Assembly: GCA_001941065.1 (NCBI GenBank)
Contig: MSHJ01000005.1
Span: 124,001-188,000, forward strand
Length of the DNA: 64,000 nucleotides
From: Alistipes sp. Zagget8
GTDB lineage: Bacteria; Bacteroidota; Bacteroidia; Bacteroidales; Rikenellaceae
Direction: 5' to 3'
The position numbers and the translations under genes were made by a program. Positions 1-8,996 of the stretch are shown here, piece by piece (within the stretch, counting starts at the first letter, position 1; every line of letters starts with the position of its first letter). The notes beneath the pieces were generated by a model, which worked only from the letters and a program-made list of their open reading frames with translations, had not been told where the DNA came from and made no database searches.

Positions 1-899
1 TCAGCTACGGGAAGGAGTTTAACACGGAACTGTGTACCCGTCTTTTGCCGCTTGTCGATGATCCACCGTTCCCCGTGGTCGTCCGTATGAATATCTGCAT
101 GGGTCAGCTTTGCAACGTCCGAATGGCTCAGGCCCGTAAAGGCGCAGAAAACGAAGACATCCCGGTTAATGCCCGTTCGGTAGTTGGGTAATTCTACGTC
201 CATTACGGCCTGCAATTCCGAAGCGGACAAATAGCGCCGTTCGGCGTATTGGGGCCTGACATGGAACCCGGCGAAAGGATCGACGGCAATCCAGCCGTTC
301 TTATACGCCGTATAGGTCATCAGACGCAATTTCTTGACCCCGGCACAGATCGTCCCGGAAGCAAGACCCTTTACCGTGGAGAGGTAAACGACGAACTTTT
401 CGATAAACTCCCGTTTCAGCTCTTTGAAAGGAATATCCCTGACGTGGTATTCGTATTCGAGGAAAGCGGCAAGACGCCTGCGACGCAGACAGTAATCTTC
501 ATAGGTGGAATAGGCGCGGTCTTTGCCCACACGCTTGCGGAACCCCACAAGATATTCATCGAAGGTTTGTAACAGCAGGCGGCAGTCATCCCCCATACCC
601 AGAAAGGCGTTGTGAACCTTTTCGGCCGTGACATACGAATCCCGGTCGCAGAGGCGTTGGTATTGTTTGCCGATATTGGTCTTGATATTTTCCAGCTTCT
701 CGTTGATGCGCTGCGATTCGAGGCTTTTGCCGGAGGCCTTATTGGCTTTAGAGTCCCAGAGGGAAGAACGAACGGTGAGTTTGCAGCTGAACTGCGACAT
801 CGTTCCGTTGATGGTAATACGGCCCATAACGGGAACCTGACCCGATTTCTCCGACTGCCTCTTTACGTAGAAAAGGACTTTGAAAGTGCTGCGTTGCAT
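1..899 (-). CDS. Tyrosine-type site-specific integrase, Bacteroidetes mobile-element type (partial, runs off left edge)
   Basis: Reading the complement from the ATG at 897-899 gives 299 codons with no stop before the window edge, so only the C-terminal end is missing. The N-terminal part resembles the Arm-binding region of Bacteroidetes integrases (starts MQRSTFKVLFYVKRQ). A SAM-like core-binding domain covers roughly residues 105-200, and the catalytic domain begins near 215 (RRYLSASELQAV). The box that normally holds the first catalytic arginine reads FTGLSHSDVAKLT here, with serine where ArgI is expected; the same substitution is known in IntDOT-type integrases of Bacteroides conjugative transposons. 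The remaining catalytic residues lie outside the window. It would cut and rejoin DNA at att sites. It points left, so the element it serves probably extends left and its right junction lies between 900 and 1148. Confidence 0.88.
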   Translation of the reverse strand, partial: MQRSTFKVLFYVKRQSEKSGQVPVMGRITINGTMSQFSCKLTVRSSLWDSKANKASGKSLESQRINEKLENIKTNIGKQYQRLCDRDSYVTAEKVHNAFLGMGDDCRLLLQTFDEYLVGFRKRVGKDRAYSTYEDYCLRRRRLAAFLEYEYHVRDIPFKELKREFIEKFVVYLSTVKGLASGTICAGVKKLRLMTYTAYKNGWIAVDPFAGFHVRPQYAERRYLSASELQAVMDVELPNYRTGINRDVFVFCAFTGLSHSDVAKLTHADIHTDDHGERWIIDKRQKTGTQFRVKLLPVA

Positions 900-1006
900 A
901 ATAACTTAACTTTTTGAATTGGTTAAACGTAATGTCAAGTTATTTGTTATGCGGAAATTCGATGCAACACACTGAAAATTATTGTCTTAAATGCAAATTA
1001 AAGCAT

Positions 1007-1058
1007 TTCGGGCAGGTAACGGAATAAGTAACACGACTTACCGTTAAACCTGCCCGAA
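1007..1058. repeat. Long nested hairpin between integrase and tsaD
   Basis: The outer arms TTCGGGCAGGT (1007-1017) and ACCTGCCCGAA (1048-1058) are perfect complements. Inside them AACGG pairs with CCGTT, and TAAGT (1025-1029) pairs with ACTTA (1036-1040) around a 6-base loop, giving about 22 paired positions. There is no good T-run after it on the minus strand, so it is not a textbook tsaD terminator. It may be an integrase binding or junction site, or a transcriptional barrier. Confidence 0.75.
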
Positions 1059-1148
1059 TTTGCAATTTTAGTGCTCGGAGCACATGCAGAGCAGAGAATT
1101 AAATACTTGCAAACAAGATATTTACTCTTTTTCGCACTTTCGTTTTTG

Positions 1149-2171
1149 CTAAAGTTCCTCGAGCCGCGCCACGGGCGACACGTCGAGGGCGGCGAATTCG
1201 CCCTGCCGGTAGCGGTAGTATCCCGCCATGGCGATCATTGCGGCGTTGTCGGTCGTGAATTTGAACTCCGGGAGGAACGTCCGCCAGCCCCGGCGGCGGC
1301 CCGCTTCGGTGATGCCGTTGCGGAGTCCCGAGTTGGCCGAGACGCCGCCCGCGATGGCGATGTCGCGGATGCCGGTCTCCTTCGAGGCGCGGACGAGCTT
1401 GTCCAGCAGAATCTCGACGATGGTGGATTGCAGCGAGGCGCAGAGGTCGGCCTTGTGCCGCTCGATAAAGTCGGGGTCCGCGGCCACGGCGTCGCGCAGC
1501 GTGTAGAGGAACGAGGTTTTCAGCCCCGAGAACGAGTAGTCGTACCCCTCGACGCGGGGGCGTGCGAAGCGGAACGCCTTCGGGTCGCCCTCTTTGGCCA
1601 GTTTGTCGATTACCGGACCACCCGGGTAGGGGAGTCCCATCACCTTGGCGCATTTGTCGAAGGCTTCGCCCGCGGCGTCGTCTATCGTCGTGCCGATGAT
1701 CTCCATCTCCAGCGGGGAGTCCACGCGCACGATCTGCGTGTGGCCGCCGCTGACCAGCAGGCACAGGAACGGAAAGTCGGGATGGGGAAGGGTGCGGTCG
1801 GGGAGGTCGATGAAATGCGAGAGGATGTGTCCCTGCAGGTGGTTGACCTCGACCATCGGGATGTTGCGGGCGATGGAAAGTCCCTTGGTGAACGACACGC
1901 CGACGAGCAGCGAACCCACCAGTCCCGGGCCGCGCGTGAAGGCGATGGCGTCGAGCTGCGAGGCGTCGATTCCGGCCTCCCGGAGCGCCGTGTCCACGAC
2001 GGGGATGATGTTCTGCTGATGGGCCCGTGAGGCCAGTTCGGGGATCACGCCGCCGTATTTGACGTGGACTGCCTGCGAGGCGATGACATTCGACAGCAGC
2101 ACGTTGTTGCGCAGCACGGCCGCAGAGGTGTCGTCGCACGAAGATTCGATGCCGAGAATTGTAATATCCAT
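1149..2171 (-). CDS. tsaD: tRNA N6-adenosine threonylcarbamoyltransferase TsaD
   Basis: TsaD transfers the threonylcarbamoyl group from threonylcarbamoyl-AMP to A37 of ANN-decoding tRNAs, working with TsaB and TsaE in the cytoplasm. The 340-residue length is normal. The protein opens with ILGIESSCDDTSAAV, the ASKHA nucleotide-binding signature, and the metal-binding HxxxH is seen as H111 and H115 in NHLQGH. The GGVSANSGLR stretch near the C-terminus fits the family. It is divergent from the TamB-like gene, with 61 bp between the two starts. The family assignment is firm. Confidence 0.97.
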   Translation of the reverse strand: MDITILGIESSCDDTSAAVLRNNVLLSNVIASQAVHVKYGGVIPELASRAHQQNIIPVVDTALREAGIDASQLDAIAFTRGPGLVGSLLVGVSFTKGLSIARNIPMVEVNHLQGHILSHFIDLPDRTLPHPDFPFLCLLVSGGHTQIVRVDSPLEMEIIGTTIDDAAGEAFDKCAKVMGLPYPGGPVIDKLAKEGDPKAFRFARPRVEGYDYSFSGLKTSFLYTLRDAVAADPDFIERHKADLCASLQSTIVEILLDKLVRASKETGIRDIAIAGGVSANSGLRNGITEAGRRRGWRTFLPEFKFTTDNAAMIAMAGYYRYRQGEFAALDVSPVARLEEL

Positions 2172-2183
2172 CCGGATTTATAA

Positions 2184-2212
2184 TTGTTTTTTAACTATTT
2201 TCGCTAAATTTG
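2184..2212 (+). promoter_or_regulatory. Bacteroidetes-type promoter for the TamB-like gene
   Basis: A -33 TTG (2184-2186) lies 18 bp before the -7 box TAAATTTG (2205-2212). The spacing is slightly short of the usual 19-21 bp. The ATG at 2233 is 20 bp downstream, which supports that start over any upstream in-frame codon lying inside tsaD. Confidence 0.6.
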
Positions 2213-2232
2213 CAGGTTATAACGAGGTCCTG

Positions 2233-5200
2233 ATGCGCAAAGGTATAAAAATATTGGGAAAGGTGTTCTCGGCGGCGGTCTTGTTGCTGATAATTCTTCC
2301 CGTGGTGCTTTCGCTGCTGCTCGACATCCCCGCCGTGCAGAATTTCGTGGTGCACAAGGCCGCGGAGATGGTCTCGCGCAAACTGGAAACCACCGTGTCC
2401 ATCGACCGCGTGGACATCGGCATCTTCTCGAAAATCAAGGTCAAGGGCTTCTACGTCGAGGATTACGGGCGCGACACGCTGCTCTACGTCGGGAAACTCG
2501 ACGCCTATGTCACGGGCTTTGGCATCTTCGGCGGGGGGCTTGCGTTCAGCCGCGGCGAGATCGCCGACGCCAAACTCTACCTGCGCCAGATGCCCGACGG
2601 GGAGATGAACATCAAGCAGATTGTCAACCGCATCTCCGACCCCGACAAACCCAAAAAAGGCAATTTCAAACTCTCGCTCAAACAGGCTTCTATCGAGAAC
2701 ATGGACCTCTGCCTGGAGCGGATCGACAGCGTCGCACCCGACTACGGCATCGATTTCTCGCACATGCACCTTTACGGCCTGACGGCCCGCGTGGACGATT
2801 TCACCATCGACGGCTCGGCCATCTACACCACCATCGCGGCCCTGACGGCCCGGGAGCGCAGCGGCTTCGTGCTGGACCACCTCGCGGGGCGGTTCTACAT
2901 GACGCAGGGCTGTCTGGGTTTCGAGGACGCCTCGATTGTCACCGCCCGGTCGAATATCAGCCTTCCCTATGTCTCGCTGGTGGGCAACTCGTGGTCCGAA
3001 TACAAGGATTTCCTCGGGGAGGTGCGCATCGAGGCCGCGCTGCGCAACACGACGGTCTCGACCGACGACATCGCCTGGTTCGCCCCCAAACTGCGCGACT
3101 GGCACCTGAATTTCAGCAATATCGACGTCGAGGTCGCGGGCGTGGTGTCGGATTTCACGGCTAAGGTCCGGAGCATGCACGTCGGCGAGGGCACGACGCT
3201 CGTGGCCGATGCCGTGGTGAAGGGGCTTCCGGACATCCGCGACACGTGGTTCGACCTCTCGGTACCCCGCCTGCACTCCTCGGCCGAGGCGGTCGACGGG
3301 CTGGCCCTCGGCATCGCCGGGCGCAAACTCTCGGACAAGCTGGTCGGCATACTCGGCAATTCGGGGAGCATCGATCTCAATGCCCGCTTCAAGGGAAAAC
3401 TCGCGTCGTTCGACATGCAGCTGGGCGCCGCGACCGAGGTGGGCGACATCGCCTGCAACCTGCGGATGTCGCCCCTGAAACGGGGCCTGAGCAGCGTGCG
3501 GGGCGACGTCGAGACGCGCAACCTGCGGCTGGGCGAGCTGCTCGGCCGCCGCGACCTGCTGGGCAACGCCACGCTCACGGCCTATGTCGACGGCGTCGTG
3601 GGCAAGGGCGTTGCCGACGCCAATGTCGTGGGCAACGTCACCCAACTGGGCTTCAACGGCTATGTCTATGATTCGCTGCGGCTGGACGGACGCCTGCGCA
3701 ACCGGGAGTTCGACGGCCGGATCACGGCCCGCGACCCCAACCTGGATTTCGATTTCTTCGGACTGGTGGATTTCAACGACTCGGTGCCGCGTTACGACTT
3801 TACGATGGACCTGCGGCATGCCGACCTGGCGCGGCTGCACGTCAATCGCCGCGACTCGGTGTCGCAGTTGTCGGCCCACATCACGGCCAATGCCGGGGGG
3901 CGTTCGTTGGACGACCTGAACGGCCGTATTCAGGTGACGGGAGCCCGGTACAAATACAACGACAAGCAAATCGAGGCGTCGAACATGACCGTCACGGGCG
4001 AGAATTCCGCCGAGAGCAAACTCGTGGAGCTGCGCTCGGACTTTGCCGACGCCACGTTCCGCTCGAAGACCAGCTACCGCACGGTGTTCGAATACCTGCG
4101 CCGGAGCGCCTGGAAATACCTCCCGATGCTGCGCGAAGCCCCGCCCGAAACGGGTCCTTCGGAACGCAAGGCCGCCGTGGCGAACGATTTTTCGCTCCTG
4201 TCGGTCAACATCCGCAATTTCAATCCCGTGGCCGACGCCGTTTCGGCGGGCCTGCAGGTGGCCGACGGGTCGTCGCTCCAGCTGCTGTTCAATCCGGCCA
4301 GCGACCAGCTGTCGCTCAAGGCCTCGTCGGAGTACATCGAGCGCCGGCGGATGCTGGCCACGCGCCTGTCGGTCAACGCTTCGAACCGCGGCGACTCGCT
4401 GGCGGTCTATGCCTCGGCCGAGGACCTCTACGCCGGGGTGCTCCACCTGCCGCGCCTCTCGGTGACGGGCGGCGCCCGGCAGGGTCGCGTGCAGCTCTCG
4501 GCGGGATTCAACGACACGACGCGCCAGGTTTCGGGCCTCGTGGGATTCCGCACCTCGGTGGTCGAGGAACACGGCCCCAACGGCCGCCTCGTGGACCTGC
4601 AGATACTCCCGTCGCACATCACCCGCGGCAACAAGTCGTGGCAGATTTATGCCCACAAAATCCGGATCGACACGGCGCAGATCGTCATCGACAAATTCTT
4701 CGTGATGAACCGCGAGCAGGAGCTGCTGCTCAACGGCGTCGCTTCGCGCAGCCGCGCCGATTCGGTGACTCTCTCGCTGCGCAATTTCGACCTGTCGCCC
4801 TTCACGCAGGTCGCCGAACGCATGGGCTACGTCATCGAGGGCCGCACGAATGGTTCGGCGACGATGAAATCGGTGATGCGGGGCGGTGAGATTTCGGCCG
4901 ACATCCTCTTCGACAGCGTCGAGGTCAACGACATTCCCGCGCCGCCGATGCGTCTGGCGTCGCGCTGGGACTTCGCCCGCAACCGGGCCGGCGTGACGGT
5001 GGTCGACCGCGTGAAGCGCGACACGCTCATCCGCGGTTTCTACGCCCCGGACCGCATGCGCTACTACGCCCGGCTGGACATCGACAGCCTCGACATGGGG
5101 CTGCTCGACCCGATTCTGACGGGAGTGATCTCCTCGACCGAGGGGCTCGCGTCGGCCGACCTCGTATTGCAGGGGCAGCGCCGCGAAGCCGAACTCGCGG

Positions 5201-6837
5201 GTGAGATACGTGTTTCGGGACTGAAAACCAAGGTCGATTTCACGCAGGTTACCTACTCGATGCCCGAGGCGGTGCTGTCGGTGAAGAACAACCGTTTCAA
5301 GGCTTCGAACGTCGCGGTGTTCGACCCCCAGGGCCACCGCGGGCGGTTCGATTTCGATATGAGCCTCCAGCACCTTTCGAATATCTCCTACGACGTGCGG
5401 GTGGCCCCGCAGCAGATGCTCGTGCTCGATACCGACGCCGACGACAACGACGCCTTCTACGGAAGGGTCTACGCCACGGGCACGGCCCGCATCTCGGGCG
5501 ACAAGGGGCTGGTCAATATGGAGATTGCGGCCGCCACCGACGGCAATTCGTCGTTCGTGCTGCCGCTTTCGAGCAAGTCGAATATTTCGAACGCCGATTT
5601 CGTGGTCTTCGTGCAGCCCGAGAAGACCGATACGCTCGACAACGTGGCGCGTAAGAAACTGCTCTTCGAGCGCAAGCACCGCCAGCGTGCGGACGCCGCG
5701 AACCAGATGAACATCGCCCTGGCGCTCGACGTGCGTCCCGATGCGGAGGTCGAGATCGACGTGGCGGGCAACACGGTGAAGGGCCGCGGCGAGGGAACCC
5801 TGAACCTCCAGATCAACCCCCGGGCGAACATCTTCGAGATTTACGGCGACTACACCATCTCCGAGGGTAGTTTCATGCTCTCCCTGCAGCAGATCATCAA
5901 CAAGCGCTTCACCATCGAGAGCGGTTCGTCGATCCAGTGGACCGGGTCGCCGATGAACGCCCTGCTGGACATCGACGCCGTCTACAAGCTCAAAGCCTCG
6001 CTGCAACCCTTGTTGCAGGGCACGACGGAGAACCTCGGCGGCGACCGTTCGGTGCCCGTGGAGTGTATCATCCACCTGGGGGACCGGCTGTCGAACCCCT
6101 CGATCAATTTCGACGTGCGGGTGCCCGGCTCCGATCCCGAGACCCAGACGCTGGTCACCAACGCCCTCTCGACCCCCGAGACGGTCGATACGCAGTTCCT
6201 CTACCTGCTGCTGTTCAACAGTTTCATGTCCGAGAATTCGTCGCAGGCCAACGCCAATATCGGCAGTTCGGTGTCGGCGGCCACGGGACTGGAGTTCGTG
6301 TCGAACATGGTGAGCAACTGGCTTTCGTCGTCGGACTACAACGTGGTGATCCGCTACCGGCCCAAGTCGGAGCTGACGAGCGACGAGGTGGATTTCGGAT
6401 TGTCGAAGAGCCTCATCAACAACCGCCTGTTCGTCGAGGTCGAGGGCAACTACCTGATCGATAACAAACAGGCTACGGTGAACAACAACTCGATGTCCAA
6501 CTTTATGGGCGAGGCCTACATCACCTACCTGATCGACCGTGCCGGGACGCTCAAGCTGAAGGCTTTCACGCAGACCATCGACCGTTTCGACGAGAACCAG
6601 GGTTTGCAGGAGACCGGCATCGGCGTCTATTTCGAGGAGGATTTCAACAACCTCCGGGACCTGCGTAACCGCATCCGGGAGCGTTTCACCAACAAGAAGC
6701 GCAAGGCCCGGCGCATCGCACGCCGCACGGTCCGCGCGGCCGAAAAGGCCGCCGAGGAGGCGGAAAAAGAACGACAGCGGGAGCCGGCGGATACGCTTTC
6801 GCCGTTCGGATACGTTAAGAATGAAGAGGATAAATGA
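2233..6837 (+). CDS. TamB-like translocation/assembly module protein (DUF490)
   Basis: A 1534-residue envelope protein. Residues about 11-35 form one N-terminal membrane anchor (VLLLIILPVVLSLLL), followed by a very long beta-rich region typical of the AsmA/TamB lipid-channel superfamily. The C-terminal third has DUF490-type sequence (GTLNLQINPRANIFEIYGDY, about residues 1190-1210), and the protein ends in a charged Lys/Arg/Glu tail. In proteobacteria TamB bridges the inner and outer membranes and moves phospholipid or assists outer-membrane protein insertion; Bacteroidetes homologues usually stand without TamA, as here. I chose the ATG at 2233 because it starts directly before the signal anchor, lies outside tsaD and sits behind a promoter. 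The gene precedes the exbB-exbD-tonB cluster by 35 bp and may be cotranscribed with it. Confidence 0.88.
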   Translation: MRKGIKILGKVFSAAVLLLIILPVVLSLLLDIPAVQNFVVHKAAEMVSRKLETTVSIDRVDIGIFSKIKVKGFYVEDYGRDTLLYVGKLDAYVTGFGIFGGGLAFSRGEIADAKLYLRQMPDGEMNIKQIVNRISDPDKPKKGNFKLSLKQASIENMDLCLERIDSVAPDYGIDFSHMHLYGLTARVDDFTIDGSAIYTTIAALTARERSGFVLDHLAGRFYMTQGCLGFEDASIVTARSNISLPYVSLVGNSWSEYKDFLGEVRIEAALRNTTVSTDDIAWFAPKLRDWHLNFSNIDVEVAGVVSDFTAKVRSMHVGEGTTLVADAVVKGLPDIRDTWFDLSVPRLHSSAEAVDGLALGIAGRKLSDKLVGILGNSGSIDLNARFKGKLASFDMQLGAATEVGDIACNLRMSPLKRGLSSVRGDVETRNLRLGELLGRRDLLGNATLTAYVDGVVGKGVADANVVGNVTQLGFNGYVYDSLRLDGRLRNREFDGRITARDPNLDFDFFGLVDFNDSVPRYDFTMDLRHADLARLHVNRRDSVSQLSAHITANAGGRSLDDLNGRIQVTGARYKYNDKQIEASNMTVTGENSAESKLVELRSDFADATFRSKTSYRTVFEYLRRSAWKYLPMLREAPPETGPSERKAAVANDFSLLSVNIRNFNPVADAVSAGLQVADGSSLQLLFNPASDQLSLKASSEYIERRRMLATRLSVNASNRGDSLAVYASAEDLYAGVLHLPRLSVTGGARQGRVQLSAGFNDTTRQVSGLVGFRTSVVEEHGPNGRLVDLQILPSHITRGNKSWQIYAHKIRIDTAQIVIDKFFVMNREQELLLNGVASRSRADSVTLSLRNFDLSPFTQVAERMGYVIEGRTNGSATMKSVMRGGEISADILFDSVEVNDIPAPPMRLASRWDFARNRAGVTVVDRVKRDTLIRGFYAPDRMRYYARLDIDSLDMGLLDPILTGVISSTEGLASADLVLQGQRREAELAGEIRVSGLKTKVDFTQVTYSMPEAVLSVKNNRFKASNVAVFDPQGHRGRFDFDMSLQHLSNISYDVRVAPQQMLVLDTDADDNDAFYGRVYATGTARISGDKGLVNMEIAAATDGNSSFVLPLSSKSNISNADFVVFVQPEKTDTLDNVARKKLLFERKHRQRADAANQMNIALALDVRPDAEVEIDVAGNTVKGRGEGTLNLQINPRANIFEIYGDYTISEGSFMLSLQQIINKRFTIESGSSIQWTGSPMNALLDIDAVYKLKASLQPLLQGTTENLGGDRSVPVECIIHLGDRLSNPSINFDVRVPGSDPETQTLVTNALSTPETVDTQFLYLLLFNSFMSENSSQANANIGSSVSAATGLEFVSNMVSNWLSSSDYNVVIRYRPKSELTSDEVDFGLSKSLINNRLFVEVEGNYLIDNKQATVNNNSMSNFMGEAYITYLIDRAGTLKLKAFTQTIDRFDENQGLQETGIGVYFEEDFNNLRDLRNRIRERFTNKKRKARRIARRTVRAAEKAAEEAEKERQREPADTLSPFGYVKNEEDK

Positions 6838-6872
6838 AAGACATATAAACTTAAATAAATTTTTACTCGATT

Positions 6873-7547
6873 ATGATGACATTTTTGCAGGCTGCCGAGG
6901 CGGTGGCCGTTAGTGAGGAGACCCGCATGGGCTTGTGGACCCTGTTTACCAAAGGCGGCTGGCTGATGTGGCCCCTGCTGGCGCTGGGCGGCGTGACGAT
7001 CTTTATCTTCGTGGAGCGCTTCATGGCCATCCGCAGGGCCTCGGTGCTGGACATGAATTTCATGAACCGCATCCGCGACTACATCTCCGACGGAAAGATC
7101 TCGACGGCCGTGAACCTCTGCAAGAAGACCGACACGCCGATTGCCCGGATGATCGAGAAGGGTATCGAGCGCATCGGACGCCCGATGAGCGACGTGCAGA
7201 CCGCCATCGAGAACGTCGCCAACCTCGAGGTCTCGAAACTCGAAAACGGACTGCCGTTCCTGGCCACGATTGCCGGCGGCGCCCCGATGATCGGTTTCCT
7301 CGGCACGGTGCTCGGTATGGTGCAGACCTTTATGGACATGTCCGCCGCGGGCGGCACGGTCGATCTGGGACTGCTGTCGAGCGGTATGTATGTGGCGATG
7401 GTGACCACGGTGATGGGTCTGATCGTCGGCATCCCGGCCTATTTCGGCTACAACTACCTCGTGGCGCGTATCGAAAAGCTGGTGTTCCAGATGGAGGCCA
7501 ACTCGATCGCGTTTATGGATATCCTGAATCAACCCGTTCAAAAATAA
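6873..7547 (+). CDS. exbB: MotA/TolQ/ExbB proton channel family protein
   Basis: A 224-residue inner-membrane protein, the proton-channel subunit that uses proton motive force to energise TonB or Tol. Three membrane segments are visible: about 30-48 (LMWPLLALGGVTIFIFV), about 112-138 (PFLATIAGGAPMIGFLGTVLGMV) and about 155-182 (MYVAMVTTVMGLIVGIPAYF). The GFLGTVLGM motif is the family signature. It is followed after 6 bp by an ExbD protein and then a TonB protein, so the three most likely form one energy-transducing complex serving TonB-dependent transporters such as the two SusC proteins here. Two ATG codons are adjacent at 6873 and 6876 and either could be used. Confidence 0.93.
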   Translation: MMTFLQAAEAVAVSEETRMGLWTLFTKGGWLMWPLLALGGVTIFIFVERFMAIRRASVLDMNFMNRIRDYISDGKISTAVNLCKKTDTPIARMIEKGIERIGRPMSDVQTAIENVANLEVSKLENGLPFLATIAGGAPMIGFLGTVLGMVQTFMDMSAAGGTVDLGLLSSGMYVAMVTTVMGLIVGIPAYFGYNYLVARIEKLVFQMEANSIAFMDILNQPVQK

Positions 7548-7553
7548 CGCATT

Positions 7554-7958
7554 ATGGCAATCAAACACGGATCGAAAGTCGATAAATCGTTCTCGGCCTC
7601 GTCGATGACCGACCTGATGTTCCTGCTGCTGCTGTTCCTGCTGATCGCTACGACGCTCATCAATCCCAACGCCCTGAAACTGATGCTTCCGAAGAGTTCT
7701 AACCAGTTGAAGGACAAGGCGATGACCACGGTGTCTATCCAGCAGAGCGGCCCGTCGTACAACTACTACGTCGAGTTGCAGAAGGTGCAGGGCATCGAGG
7801 GCGTGGAGCGGGCGCTGAAGGCGCGTCTCGACGGCCAGAAGGACGCCACGGTGTCGTTGCACTGCGACAAGACGGTGGCCGTCGACGAGGTGGTGAAAGT
7901 GATGAACATCGCTAAGGACAACAATTACAAGCTGATATTGGCAACGACACCGAGATAG
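7554..7958 (+). CDS. exbD: ExbD/TolR biopolymer transport protein
   Basis: A 134-residue inner-membrane protein with a short cytoplasmic N-terminus, one membrane helix at about 20-40 (MTDLMFLLLLFLLIATTL) and a periplasmic domain. The Asp in MTDLMF matches the conserved proton-relay aspartate of ExbD/TolR. It partners the ExbB protein 6 bp upstream. The stop is TAG followed by CCGGG, a context shared with several nearby genes. Dispersed repeat copy A begins 24 bp after the stop. Confidence 0.93.
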   Translation: MAIKHGSKVDKSFSASSMTDLMFLLLLFLLIATTLINPNALKLMLPKSSNQLKDKAMTTVSIQQSGPSYNYYVELQKVQGIEGVERALKARLDGQKDATVSLHCDKTVAVDEVVKVMNIAKDNNYKLILATTPR

Positions 7959-7981
7959 CCGGGCGGGTTTGCGGACCGGCC

Positions 7982-8070
7982 GGTCGTATTCGCGGCCTGT
8001 GGCCGCGTTTGCAAATCCGATCCCACCCCAAACCCCTCCCCCAGGGAGGGGCTTATGTGCCGCTTCGCGG
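7982..8070 (+). repeat. Dispersed intergenic repeat family 1, copy A
   Basis: This matches, in opposite orientation, the sequence at 27490-27573. Shared blocks include GGTCGTATTCGCGGC, GCGTTT, an AACCC-rich middle and GGGGCTTA. It folds into two hairpins, CGCGGCC/GGCCGCG (7991-8007) and CCCCTCCC/GGGAGGGG (8033-8051). It occupies the exbD-tonB gap. Confidence 0.8.
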
Positions 8071-8100
8071 CAAGGATGGCTTCCGGCCGTCGGTAAAAAG

Positions 8101-8799
8101 ATGCTTATGTATTATTACGATCCAGATAATAAGAATCCCCGTCGATGGGCGGCGATTGCGGCGGCGGTCTACTGCGTGCTGCTGGTCGGCTCGTTCGCGC
8201 TGGTGTCGTTCGATGTATCGCGGGTGGTGGAGAAACCCGGCGACACGATCCTCATCGATTTCACCGAACCGCCCGTTCCCGAGCCCCCGAAGCCGCCCGT
8301 GAAGGTCGCTACCGAGCCGCGTGTGCACGATGTCGCCGCTCCCGTGGAGCAGACGGCGCAGGTTGCCGGCAAGGACGAGGTGACCCAGACGCCCAATCCC
8401 AAGGCGCTGTTCAAGATGAACAAGGGCGGGGCCGACGAACCCGACAACGCGGGCAATCCCCGCGCCCCGGAGGGTGAAGACAAGGCCAGCGGCACCGGAC
8501 CGGGGCTCAATCCCGACGGGCTGGACCAGCTGGACCAGGGCCTGAAAGGCCGCGGACTGGTGGGCGACCTCCCCAGGCCGTCGTATCCGGGTTCGAAGAG
8601 CGGCAAGGTCGTCATTCGCGTGACGGTCGATGCCACGGGGCGCGTGACGGGTGCCTCCTACGAGCCGAAAGGCTCCACGACGGACGCCGCCGAGCTGATC
8701 GAGGCGGCCAAAGCCGCCGCCCGCAAGGCGCGTTTCACCGAGAGCCGCGCAGCGGTGCAGGGCGGTACGATAACCTATATCTTCCGAATGCAGGCTTAA
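8101..8799 (+). CDS. tonB: TonB family energy transducer
   Basis: A 232-residue protein with the TonB plan: a short cytoplasmic start, one membrane anchor at about 15-36 (WAAIAAAVYCVLLVGSF), a proline-rich periplasmic spacer (EPPVPEPPKPPVKV, about 58-72), a low-complexity Gly/Asp linker, and a C-terminal TonB-like beta domain from about 160 (VVIRVTVDATGRVTG). It would carry the energy of the ExbB/ExbD proton channel to outer-membrane TonB-dependent receptors. I chose the ATG at 8101 (MLMYYYDP). The frame extends upstream but that part lies within the dispersed repeat. It follows exbD after a 142-bp gap, unusually wide for this cluster because of the repeat insertion. Confidence 0.9.
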   Translation: MLMYYYDPDNKNPRRWAAIAAAVYCVLLVGSFALVSFDVSRVVEKPGDTILIDFTEPPVPEPPKPPVKVATEPRVHDVAAPVEQTAQVAGKDEVTQTPNPKALFKMNKGGADEPDNAGNPRAPEGEDKASGTGPGLNPDGLDQLDQGLKGRGLVGDLPRPSYPGSKSGKVVIRVTVDATGRVTGASYEPKGSTTDAAELIEAAKAAARKARFTESRAAVQGGTITYIFRMQA

Positions 8800-8804
8800 C
8801 AGGC

Positions 8805-8932
8805 TTAAGAAGCCTGTCTTAGGGGCGTCCGGGGCGGTGCTCGTTTCTCATCCGGTTTCCCGCACGGATTAAGAAGCCTGTCTTAGGGGCGGCTGGGGCG
8901 GTTCCCGTTTTTCATCCGGGTTCCCGCCGCGC
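8805..8932. repeat. 64-bp tandem direct repeat (two units) after tonB
   Basis: Units 8805-8868 and 8869-8932 both start TTAAGAAGCCTGTCTTAGGG and match at most of their 64 positions. The first unit start also forms AGGCTT-AAG-AAGCCT with the preceding bases. There is no open reading frame of note. The 197-bp tonB-DUF1573 gap is otherwise featureless. Confidence 0.85.
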
Positions 8933-8996
8933 TCCCCGGAGGAGAAGACGGCGTTTCCGACGCTTGGTATGATATTGGATAAATAAAATTTTGGCT

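Noticed and set aside
2059..2232. Upstream in-frame extension of the TamB-like gene
   Set aside because: It overlaps tsaD and its own promoter, and would bury the signal anchor. Similar extensions were rejected for tonB, the porin, glgB, the TolC gene, the PhnP-like gene, the PL12-like lyase and both phosphoesterases.
2191..6075. Very long open frame (about 1290 codons) antisense to the TamB-like gene
   Set aside because: It is rich in Arg/His/Val/Glu with no domain, and mirrors a GC-rich gene whose codon bias removes stops on the other strand. The same applies to antisense frames over the RND pump (23306-27538), the POT gene (17193-18941) and PUL-2 (49973-53188).
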